Source: JACDAN01 sp963721345 (lineage in GTDB: Bacteria; Actinomycetota; Thermoleophilia; Gaiellales; Gaiellaceae). From it: 64,000 nt of DNA. Below the pieces are notes generated by a model. The model was given only the letters and a program-made list of their open reading frames with translations, did not search any database and had not been told where the DNA came from. The DNA is taken from contig CAVRIT010000001.1 in NCBI GenBank assembly GCA_963721345.1, forward strand, positions 1,364,001 through 1,428,000, read 5' to 3'. This document shows positions 57,100-64,000 of this stretch, piece after piece. The translations under genes were made by a program, and so were the position numbers. The stretch's first letter is position 1. Every line of letters starts with the position of its first letter.

Positions 57100-57849
57100 A
57101 TGGCCATCTACGCGCTCGCCAACCAGAAGGGAGGGGTCGGGAAGACGACCACTGCGGTCAACCTCGCGGCCTGCCTCGCCGAGGCCGGCGAGAAGACGCT
57201 GCTCGTCGACCTCGACCCGCAGGCGAACGCGACCTCCGGCCTGGGCGAAAGCGCCAACGGGACGTCGAGCTTCGACCTCCTGGACGGCGCGCCGGCGAAC
57301 GAGCTCGCTGCAAGCACGCGCTTCGCGAACCTCGAACTGATTCCGGCTCGCCCAGATCTGGCCGGCGCTGCGGCGTCGCTCGCGCTACGCGGCGACGCCG
57401 AGCATTACCTCGCCGAGGCGCTGCGTCCGGCTGCATCGGAGTACAGCTACGTGTTCCTCGACTGCCCGCCGTCGCTCGGCCCCTTGACGGTGAACGCGCT
57501 TGCCGCCGCCGACCGGGTGCTCGTGCCGGTGCAGGCCGAGTACTACGCGCTCGAGGGCGTCGCGCAGATCCTCGGCTCGATCGAAGCCGTTCGCGCCCGT
57601 CTCAACCCGCGGCTGACGCTGGCCGGACTGCTTCTGACGATGGTCGATGGCCGGACTCGGCTTGCCGGCGACGTCTCGCAGGAGCTCGAGCGCCACTTCG
57701 GTCCGCTGCTGTTCAAGACTCGTGTACCGCGTTCTGTCCGGATCGCCGAGGCGCCGAGTCACGGCTTGCCGGTGATCGCCTACGACCGGCGGTCCGCCGG
57801 CGCCGATGCGTACTGGAAGGTGGCGATGGAGCTTGTCGAGCGCAACTAA
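57100..57849 (+). CDS. parA: chromosome-partitioning ATPase ParA/Soj
   Basis: A protein of 249 residues. The deviant Walker A is NQKGGVGKTTTAVNLA, the Walker B region VFLDCPPSLG, and LVPVQAEYYALEG follows. It is a chromosomal Soj-type without an N-terminal DNA-binding domain. It moves ParB-bound origins apart. It is the first gene of parA-parB; parB overlaps its end by 17 bp. Confidence 0.96.
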   Translation: MAIYALANQKGGVGKTTTAVNLAACLAEAGEKTLLVDLDPQANATSGLGESANGTSSFDLLDGAPANELAASTRFANLELIPARPDLAGAAASLALRGDAEHYLAEALRPAASEYSYVFLDCPPSLGPLTVNALAAADRVLVPVQAEYYALEGVAQILGSIEAVRARLNPRLTLAGLLLTMVDGRTRLAGDVSQELERHFGPLLFKTRVPRSVRIAEAPSHGLPVIAYDRRSAGADAYWKVAMELVERN

Positions 57850-58693
57850 CCCCGCACCGGCGCGGCGTGGCCTGGGACGTGGCCTCGAGGTGCTGATGGG
57901 CGGCGCCCCGCCGACGGAGCTGGCGCAACTCCCGGTCGATCACGTCCACCCGAACCCGCGCCAGCCCAGGCGCCGCTTCGACCACGAGTCGACCGCGGCG
58001 CTCGCCGAGTCGCTTCGGGCGCAGGGTCTCGTCCAACCTGTCGTCGTCCGCTCCCGGGCTGCGGGCGGCTACGAGCTGATCGCCGGCGAGCGGCGCTGGC
58101 GGGCTGCACGCGAGGCGGGGATGGAGACGATTCCGGCGGTCGTCCGTGAGACGGGCGATCGCGACGCGCTCCTGCTCGGGCTCGTCGAGAACGTGGCCCG
58201 CGAGCAGCTGACGCCCGTGGAAGAGGCGCGCGCCTACGCCCTTCTGATCGACGAGTTCGAGCTCGGCCTCGGCGAGATCGCCGAGCGGGTCGGCCGCTCG
58301 AAGCCGTCGGTCTCCAACCGGATGCGCCTGCTGGACCTGCCGGAGGACGTGCTGGCGATGCTCGAGCGCGGCGAGCTGACCGAGGGACATGCGCGCGCCG
58401 TGCTGGCGGTGCCGGACCACGACGAACGGCGGCGGCTGGCACGCGAGATCGTCCGCCGGGGCTGGTCGGTGCGCGAGGCCGAGCGGGCGGCCCGCTGGGC
58501 CGGAGCCCGGCGCAAGCCGCGGCGAGCGCGCACGGTGGTGGATCCGGAGCTCGCCGACCGCGTCCGCACCGCGGCGGAGCGGCTGACCGGACGCTCGGTT
58601 CACCTGCGCCAGACGAAGCTCGAGATCTCGTTCGCCGACGAGGTCGAGCTCGCGGAGCTCGCCGAAGCGCTCGAACACGCAATTTCCGGCTAG
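57833..58693 (+). CDS. parB: chromosome-partitioning protein ParB
   Basis: A protein of 286 residues. The N-terminal ARRGLGRGLEVLM box contacts ParA. The CTPase/ParB-N domain has the PNPRQPRRRF and GERRWRAAR motifs, and the helix-turn-helix is in IAERVGRSKPSVSNRMRLL. A short dimer domain closes the protein. The TTG start at 57833 is needed to include the GLGRGLE box. I could not find a full parS palindrome in the window. Confidence 0.95.
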   Translation: MSSATNPAPARRGLGRGLEVLMGGAPPTELAQLPVDHVHPNPRQPRRRFDHESTAALAESLRAQGLVQPVVVRSRAAGGYELIAGERRWRAAREAGMETIPAVVRETGDRDALLLGLVENVAREQLTPVEEARAYALLIDEFELGLGEIAERVGRSKPSVSNRMRLLDLPEDVLAMLERGELTEGHARAVLAVPDHDERRRLAREIVRRGWSVREAERAARWAGARRKPRRARTVVDPELADRVRTAAERLTGRSVHLRQTKLEISFADEVELAELAEALEHAISG

Positions 58694-58731
58694 GCCGTAC
58701 CCATTGGGCGAGGTCGCCCGTTGGTGGGGTA

Positions 58732-58980
58732 ATGCTTACGCTGCTTCAGCAGGACATCGAGTGGCTCGAGGCCATCTCGCAGGACGATGACGCCAGGGCG
58801 CTCTTCCTCCGGATGGCGGCCCTTTCGCAGGAGGGCCGGATCGAGCCGTTCCTGACCGAGCTACGGCAGGACAGCGAGCTTGACGAGCACACGAAGGGAA
58901 CCGTCGCCGAGCTAGCGCAGGACGGCGCGTTCCTCCAGGCAGTCGCGGACTACCTCCGCAACACGCTCGTCCTGCACTAG
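58732..58980 (+). CDS. hypothetical small acidic helical protein
   Basis: A protein of 82 residues that I do not recognise. It is all-helical by composition, acidic, and without membrane or cysteine motifs (begins LTLLQQDIEWLEAIS). A GGTGGGG Shine-Dalgarno sits before the ATG. It follows parB by 38 bp on the same strand, so it may be the last member of the partition operon. Confidence 0.65.
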   Translation: MLTLLQQDIEWLEAISQDDDARALFLRMAALSQEGRIEPFLTELRQDSELDEHTKGTVAELAQDGAFLQAVADYLRNTLVLH

Positions 58981-58987
58981 CTCTGGC

Positions 58988-60687
58988 TTACCGCACGCTC
59001 ACCCGCTGACGAAGCACGGTCGTTCGTCCCAGCACGTCCACGAACGTCAACCGCAGCGTGTAACTGCCCCGAGCGAGCCGGCTGCCGGCTCGGAGCGAGA
59101 TCCTGCCCTCTGCGCCCGGTGTGACCCCGCGGGCTCCGCTCGCGTAGACACGTTTCCCTCGCGTGAGGTGGGCTTGTACTCGCATCGTGCTGCTGGCCGC
59201 CCGGAAACGCACGGTGCAGACGACTGTCACCTTGCCGCGCTTGAGCTTGCTCGGCTTGCACGTGACGACCGCGTCGCGGCCGTTGGCGCCCGCAGGTCCA
59301 CGCGGCCCCGTTGCACCCTGTGGGCCACTTGGGCCGGGCGCTCCGCCGGGACCCGTGGTCCGCCGGGACCCGTCGGGCCACTGGGGCCGGGCGGGCCGGC
59401 AGGCCCTGTCGGGCCGGAGGGACCGCTGGGCGGGGCAGTGGCCACTCCCAAGAGCCGAACTTCATACGTCGCCGGCGTGGCGTTCGTGTCCAGGACGAGC
59501 GTGGCCTCTCGTGACCCTTCCTTGTCGTCCTGAGGCGCGAAGCGAACCCAGAGTGTGCACGTCTCTCCGCCCGGCAGCGGCCCGCGACAGGTCGAGGCGC
59601 CGATGAGGTAGTCAGCTGCGCCGGGCCCCTCGAAGCTCTCACCGACGACGTGGAGATCGGCGGCGCCGAGATTCGTGACGGTGACCTCCTGAGGCGCGCT
59701 CACCGTGCCTTCGGGCTGCGGGCGGAAGTCGAGCCCGCGAGGCCCAACCGATCCTTGCGCCTGCGTCAGAGCCGCCGGGATCGGGCTCACCTGGCCGGAG
59801 GTGTTGGCGCCCCAGCACGCGACGGCGCCCGTGGTTCTGACTGCGCATGTGTGCGAGTAGCCCGCGCTGAGACCGACGAAGGTTCCGGCAGGAGGTGTCG
59901 CGCGCCCGTGGGCGTTGTCCCCTACGCAGGAGAGGGTCGAGTCGTCCCTGATCGCGCATGAGTGGTCGTACCCCGAGTCGACGGCGCTGAAGATCCCGGC
60001 AGCCGGGGTCGGCAGGGGCGCTCCGTTGGAGCTGTGGCCGCCCCAACAGGTGATCGAGCGGTCGACCGTGAGGAGCCCGCATCCGTGAGTGCCTCCGGCG
60101 CCGGCAGTCGTGAAGCTCCCGGGTGGAGGGCTCCCGCGGCCGTAGGAGTTGTAGCCCCAGCAGAGGATCGCCCCGTCGTCCCTCACTGCACAGCTCCAGG
60201 TCGTACCGGCCGTGTTGCCGGCGCTGACGGTGCTGTAGGTGCCGGTGGGCGCCACGTTGTGCGGCGGTGACTGCGTGTTCCTTCCCCAGCAGACGAGAGT
60301 TCCGTTCGTTCTCACACCACAGGAATGGTCGCCGCCGGCGCTGACCGAGCTGAAGGTCCCGACCGCAGGGGTCGCCTCACCGTCGTCGTTCTTCCCCCAG
60401 CACGCGACCGTCGCATCGGTTCTGACCGCACATGTGTGCAAGCCGCCAGCGTCGACGGAGGAGAACGTCCCGGGCGGTGGCGCCGACTGCGCATGGCTGT
60501 TCGAGCCCCAACAGACGAGCGTCTGATCGATCTTGATCGCGCACGTATGGCCGCCGCCACTGGCCACCTTCGCCTCGGCGTTCGCGCTCGCCGGCACGGC
60601 GCCCGCGAAGACGAGCCCCGCCAGGAACACCGCCGCGAAGCTCCACCTGGCCCGACCCGTTGCGAGTCGCACAGTCACTCCATGCAC
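58988..60687 (-). CDS. exported RCC1-repeat / collagen-like surface protein, apparent frameshift
   Basis: About 566 residues after correction. A signal peptide ends near ASANAEA. Seven Cys-containing RCC1/BNR-like repeats follow, each with a HTCA(V/I)-type and a CWG-type motif and about 40 residues. A choice-of-anchor/ASPM-SPD-2-Hydin-like domain (about 330-430) comes next, then Gly-X-Y collagen triplets (GPSGPTGPAGPPGPSG and more) and a beta-rich C-terminal domain of about 100 residues. A one-base deletion in the run 59352-59354 breaks the collagen region. The GTG at 60687 has a GGGGAGG Shine-Dalgarno. It is likely a surface or matrix protein. Confidence 0.8.
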
Positions 60688-60857
60688 AGCGAACCTCCCC
60701 AATCTCCGATGTAGCCGCCGGAGCGGCCCCCCAGGACGGTCGCCGAAAGGCTCGGCGTATCCGTTGACCCCTCGAATCACGTAGACACGATGTTCCGCGC
60801 CCTATACCCAGGGTACAGCGGCGTTCCTGTGAATACGAGGGGCGGATCGCTGAACGG

Positions 60858-60881
60858 AAAAAACCCCCGCAGTCGCAGGGG
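60858..60881 (-). terminator. rho-independent terminator of tRNA-Ile
   Basis: On the minus strand CCCCTGC pairs with GCGGGGG around a four-base loop and is followed by six T residues (60863-60858). It lies directly downstream of tRNA-Ile and in front of the RCC1 gene, so the tRNA is a separate transcript. Confidence 0.88.
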
Positions 60882-60889
60882 CTTCCAAG

Positions 60890-60963
60890 TGGGCGATCGT
60901 GGATTCGAACCACGGACCTCCGCCTTATCAGAGCGGCGCTCTAACCAACTGAGCTAATCGCCC
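60890..60963 (-). tRNA. tRNA-Ile (GAT anticodon)
   Basis: A 74-base cloverleaf. The acceptor stem GGGCGAT pairs with ATCGCCC, the D-loop is AGCTCAGTTGGTTAGAGC, the anticodon loop CTGATAAG has GAT, and the T-arm is GTGGTTCGAATCCAC. The 3' CCA is not encoded and must be added by the nucleotidyltransferase. No rRNA genes are near. Confidence 0.97.
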
Positions 60964-61039
60964 GCGAGGGGACGATGGTAGCGGAGCCTCCCCGGAGTTT
61001 GCGGAAGGGGCCCAGGGCTATCATCAGAAAGGGTCGCGG

Positions 61040-61543
61040 ATGTACGAGATGCTCATCTACGGGGTCAGCTTCGACTTGGTCGGCAAGCAGCCGATCGTGC
61101 TGCTGAAGACGGCCGACGGGAACAAGTTCCTGCCGATCTGGATCGGCCACCCCGAGGCCGCTGCGATCCTGATGAAGCTTCAGGGCGCTTCGACCCCCCG
61201 TCCGATGACCCACGACCTGGTCACGGACATGCTCGAGCAGCTCGACGCCGAGGTCACGCAGATCACGGTGACCGAGCTTCGCGACAACACCTTCTACGCG
61301 AGCATCACCGTCCGGCAGAACGGCGCCGAGATCGAGATCGACTCCCGGCCGTCCGATGCGATCGCCATTGCGGTCCGGTCCGACGCGCCGATCTTCGCCG
61401 CGGAGCGCGTGATCGAGGAATCCGCGATCGAGTTCGAGGGCGAAGAGGTGAACGAGGAGGAGATCGTCGACGAGTTCCGCAGGTTCCTCGACGACGTGTC
61501 GCCGGACCAGTTCGCCGTCGGCGAGGAGGAAGAGCAGAACTAG
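61040..61543 (+). CDS. bifunctional nuclease-family protein (DUF151/BFN)
   Basis: A protein of 167 residues: EMLIYGVSFDLVGKQPIVLLK, LPIWIGHPEAAAI, MTHDLVTDMLEQL, NTFYASI and SRPSDAIAIAVR are the DUF151 core. Plant and Thermotoga members are described as nucleases; the bacterial role is uncertain. It ends in an acidic tail (EEEEQN). A TATCAT hexamer and a GAAAGGG Shine-Dalgarno precede the ATG. Its stop shares CTAG with the convergent CPBP gene. Confidence 0.9.
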   Translation: MYEMLIYGVSFDLVGKQPIVLLKTADGNKFLPIWIGHPEAAAILMKLQGASTPRPMTHDLVTDMLEQLDAEVTQITVTELRDNTFYASITVRQNGAEIEIDSRPSDAIAIAVRSDAPIFAAERVIEESAIEFEGEEVNEEEIVDEFRRFLDDVSPDQFAVGEEEEQN

Positions 61544-62208
61544 AGCAGTACGCCCAGGATCATCTGGGTGCCGTTGAAGACGCCGTGCATGAGCATCGCC
61601 GGGTAGATGCTCCCCGTCCGGCTCCGGACGAACGCCAGCGCCGCGCCGATCACGAAGAACACCGGCAGGCCCTCCACGAACCCGTGGGCCAGCGCGAAGG
61701 CGATGCTCGTGAAGACGATCGCCACGAGGTCGTTGAACTGGCGGGCCAGCAGCGTGAAGCCGATGCCGCGGTAGACCAGCTCCTCGACGATCGGGACGAT
61801 CAGCGCGGCGAGGACGAAGTTGACGAGAAACGGCGGGACGCGGGCCGAGGTGATTCGCTCGGGATCGAGCCCCTGCTCCTCGCCCGCGTGGAAGATCTGC
61901 TCGAGCAATCCCGCGAGGAGCAGCATCGTCACGAAGGCGGCGAGCGCGATCCCGAGCGCCCGTCCCCACGATGCAGGACGCCGCAGCGCGAAAGCCTCAC
62001 GCGTGTCGAGACCGGTCGCGAGCAGCAGGGCGAAGCTCAGGAGCAGGAGGTAGAAGACGAGCCCGAAGGCTGCTGTGTCATAGCGGTAGAAGGTGTCGCG
62101 CGCCGGCTCGTCGTCGGACGCCGCGCGACCTCCGAAGGTCATCACGGCCAGGGAGCCGACCAGCAGCCACCAGCCGATCAGACGCCGCTGCACCTGGCGT
62201 TCGGTCAT
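61540..62208 (-). CDS. CPBP-family intramembrane metalloprotease (CAAX protease-like)
   Basis: A protein of 222 residues with about six membrane helices. The catalytic Glu pair is in PIVEELVYRG, with His in FALAHGFVEG and HGVFNGTQ. Bacterial relatives process peptides or act in bacteriocin self-immunity. The ATG at 62208 overlaps the stop of the upstream glycosyltransferase (ATGA); a further ATG three codons upstream is possible. Confidence 0.9.
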   Translation of the reverse strand: MTERQVQRRLIGWWLLVGSLAVMTFGGRAASDDEPARDTFYRYDTAAFGLVFYLLLLSFALLLATGLDTREAFALRRPASWGRALGIALAAFVTMLLLAGLLEQIFHAGEEQGLDPERITSARVPPFLVNFVLAALIVPIVEELVYRGIGFTLLARQFNDLVAIVFTSIAFALAHGFVEGLPVFFVIGAALAFVRSRTGSIYPAMLMHGVFNGTQMILGVLL

Positions 62209-63368
62209 GCCACCCATTGCCACAGGGCCCACTGGACGCAAACCAGCCCGAGGAGCATGGCGCTCACCGCGACCATCGGCGTATGGACCCGTTCGCGTTG
62301 TCCGAGCGAGGCCAGCGCGAGGAAGAGCGGGAAGACGACGAGGCCGAAGCGCGGCATCGACAGCAGCGGCCAGCGTTCGCTCGGAACGCTCAGCGGAATC
62401 GCCAGGCTGAGTGCCGCGAACAGGCCGTAGGGCGCGCCGAACCTTCGCCAGGCGACGACGGTCAGCGCTGCGAAGAGGACGAGGAACGCGAGCTGCTGGA
62501 GGTTCACCGCCGCGACTCGATCGGGATCCGCGTCCTGAACCGCGGTCCAGTACCGGGTCGAGTCGGATCCGGAGGCGAGCTGCCGGACTCCCGCCCAGCC
62601 GGCGCGGAGGCCTTCCCACAACCCACCCAGCGGCCCGGCCCACGAGAGCTCGCGTGACCAGACGTCCTGGGCGCGAACGAACGCGAACGCGTCACCGACG
62701 CGCCACCAGAGGTACAGCGGGTAGAGCGCGAACAGGGCCGGTGCGACGGACAAGCCGAGGAGCGCCTCCCGTCGCCGCGGCACACGCCACGCGATCAGCA
62801 CGAGCGCCGGCAGCAAGGCGATCCCCACAGGCCTCGTCAACCAGGCCAGCCCGGCCGCCACCCCCGCGCCGAGGAATCGGCCCCGCTCGGCCAGGACGAA
62901 CGACGCAAGAGCGAGGAAGAGGAAGAGCGCTTCGCTGTAGACGGCGCCGAGGAAGATCGCGAACGGGAAGACGGCGAGATAGACGACGGCGCGCCGCGCG
63001 CCGTCGAGTCCGAGGCGCGGAACCGCCAGGCGGTGAAGGAGCGCAAAGGCGCCGAGCGCCGCCGCCAGCGAGACGATTACGCCTGCCAGGACGTAGTGGC
63101 CGAGCAGGATGCGTCCCAGAACGCCGACGAGGAGCGGGTACAGCGGGTAGAAGGCCGCCGCTGCTTCCTCGGTCGCGCCGTAGCCGTCCTCGGCGATCCG
63201 CAGGAACCAGACACTGTCCCAGCGGGCCCACACGTCGACGAGGAAGCCGAGCTCGTTCGTGTACTCGTCGCGGTCCCATCGCGCGGCCTCCGGATGCCGG
63301 TTTGGCTCGAAGGCGAGGTAGGCGAAGGCCACCACGGCCCAGATCGCCGTCCTGCTCCACAGGAACAC
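62205..63368 (-). CDS. membrane mannosyltransferase (PIG-V-like GT-C)
   Basis: A protein of 387 residues with about ten membrane helices. After the first helix come WARWDSVWFLRIAEDGY (the Asp and Tyr of the PIG-V-like active loop) and YPLYPLLVGVLGR. It probably transfers mannose from a polyprenyl-phosphate donor to an outer-face glycan or glycolipid; a donor synthase is encoded at 17320-18033. The GTG start has TATTCT (minus strand, 63378-63373) only four bases upstream, so the true start might be slightly internal. Confidence 0.8.
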   Translation of the reverse strand: MFLWSRTAIWAVVAFAYLAFEPNRHPEAARWDRDEYTNELGFLVDVWARWDSVWFLRIAEDGYGATEEAAAAFYPLYPLLVGVLGRILLGHYVLAGVIVSLAAALGAFALLHRLAVPRLGLDGARRAVVYLAVFPFAIFLGAVYSEALFLFLALASFVLAERGRFLGAGVAAGLAWLTRPVGIALLPALVLIAWRVPRRREALLGLSVAPALFALYPLYLWWRVGDAFAFVRAQDVWSRELSWAGPLGGLWEGLRAGWAGVRQLASGSDSTRYWTAVQDADPDRVAAVNLQQLAFLVLFAALTVVAWRRFGAPYGLFAALSLAIPLSVPSERWPLLSMPRFGLVVFPLFLALASLGQRERVHTPMVAVSAMLLGLVCVQWALWQWVA

Positions 63369-63384
63369 GTCGAGAATAGGGCGG

Positions 63385-63795
63385 ATGGCGCCACGCTACT
63401 TCACGCTGGAGGAGGCAAACGCAGCCCTCGTCGAGCTCCGGCCGCTCGCGGAACGGATGGTCGAGCTACGGCGCGAGCTCGTCGAGGCGCAGAGCACGCG
63501 GGCCGCCCTCGGCGCGCAGGTCGGCACGAACGGGGGCGACCTGACGCCCTCGGACTTCGCCGAAGCCGACGAGGAGCTGGAGCAGGCGGCCTCGGCGCTG
63601 GCTGAGTGCATCGAGCGCATCCAGGCCGCGGGTGTGCTGATCAAGGACCTCGACCGGGGGCTGCTCGACTTCCCGTCGCTCAGGGAGGGCGAGGAGGTCC
63701 TCCTCTGCTGGCACGTGGGAGAGGACGAGATCCGCTACTGGCACGGGTTGGAAGAGGGCTTCCAAGGCCGGAAACCGGTCGACGACGCCGAATAG
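63385..63795 (+). CDS. DUF2203-family protein
   Basis: A protein of 136 residues: YFTLEEANAALVELRPL at the N-terminus, a helical acidic middle and the C-terminal LLCWHVGEDEIRYWHGLEEGF that defines DUF2203. The function is unknown; it appears widely as a single cytoplasmic protein. It is divergent from the glycosyltransferase, with 16 bp between starts. Confidence 0.88.
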   Translation: MAPRYFTLEEANAALVELRPLAERMVELRRELVEAQSTRAALGAQVGTNGGDLTPSDFAEADEELEQAASALAECIERIQAAGVLIKDLDRGLLDFPSLREGEEVLLCWHVGEDEIRYWHGLEEGFQGRKPVDDAE

Positions 63796-63801
63796 CGGGG
63801 C

Positions 63802-64000
63802 GTGGATGCCTGGGAACGGCTGATCGTCGTCTGCGCCGTGATCGCCGGCGCGGCGGTGCTCGCGAAGTTCGTCGACATGCGGATGGCCCGGCGCGAGCTT
63901 CAGCCGCGGGCCGAAACCCGCTACCGCGTCCTCCGGCGCAGCATCATGGGCGCGATCATCTTCATCGGCGTCCTCTCGGCGCTGCTCGTGATTCCCCAGG
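63802..64000 (+). CDS. MscS-like mechanosensitive channel, N-terminal part
   Basis: Sixty-six residues are visible from GTG at 63802. Two membrane helices (LIVVCAVIAGAAVLAKFV and IMGAIIFIGVLSALLVI) are separated by a charged RRELQPRAETRYRVLRR loop. This matches the start of small MscS channels that release osmolytes on osmotic downshock. The pore helix lies beyond the window edge. Confidence 0.72.
   Translation, partial: MDAWERLIVVCAVIAGAAVLAKFVDMRMARRELQPRAETRYRVLRRSIMGAIIFIGVLSALLVIPQ

Overview
The window is 64 kb of GC-rich chromosome (about two thirds G+C, many GTG and TTG starts). Its core genes look actinobacterial, and I infer a deep-branching class such as Thermoleophilia, although no rRNA is present to prove it. 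The right half spans the replication-origin neighbourhood: gyrA, gyrB, dciA, recF, dnaN and dnaA run leftward. A probable oriC gap follows, then rpmH, rnpA, yidD, yidC, jag, rsmG, parA and parB run rightward. There is no prophage, insertion sequence, CRISPR array or plasmid module. This is a housekeeping region with small accessory modules.

Layout. 1-4.3 kb: a SpoIID-type protein cut by the window edge, a membrane Ser/Thr kinase and dTDP-rhamnose genes (rmlB, rmlD, rmlA). 4.3-8 kb: a small membrane protein, Hsp20, Lon and a YtxH-like protein. 8-14.8 kb: an M23 peptidase, a Fur-family regulator with its operator and a ZIP metal transporter, two half-size TSUP permeases, trehalose-phosphatase, an MFS efflux pump and an HxlR regulator. 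14.8-21.3 kb: a HAD hydrolase, PolX, a REP-like repeat pair, polyprenol-phosphate mannose synthase, thioredoxin and a TPP-riboswitch-controlled thiD-thiM-thiE-thiL operon. 21.3-30.3 kb: an MrfA-type helicase, an ECF42 sigma factor with two DGPF proteins and a matching promoter, a GNAT enzyme, a 140-bp inverted repeat, an HD-GYP protein and LigD. 30.3-39.4 kb: fatty-acid synthesis (accA, accD, fabF, fabG, fabD, fabH, fabZ) with birA divergent. 39.4-44.7 kb: a peptidoglycan amidase, an NfeD/SPFH pair, a GalT-like enzyme and a small MerR protein. 44.8-58.7 kb: the origin region. 58.7-64 kb: an RCC1/collagen-like surface protein, tRNA-Ile, a DUF151 nuclease, a CPBP protease, a GT-C mannosyltransferase, DUF2203 and the start of an MscS channel.

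Two features run through the whole window. First, at least 16 genes carry a TANNNT hexamer 6-9 nt before the start codon, the signature of leaderless transcription, and three divergent pairs share overlapping -10 boxes. Second, at least nine genes are interrupted by single-base indels, mostly one extra base in G/C-rich sequence. Both halves of each gene remain perfectly family-like, so these are more likely sequencing or assembly errors than decay. Three genes (recF, the ECF42 sigma factor and galT) have CTG as their only sensible start codon.
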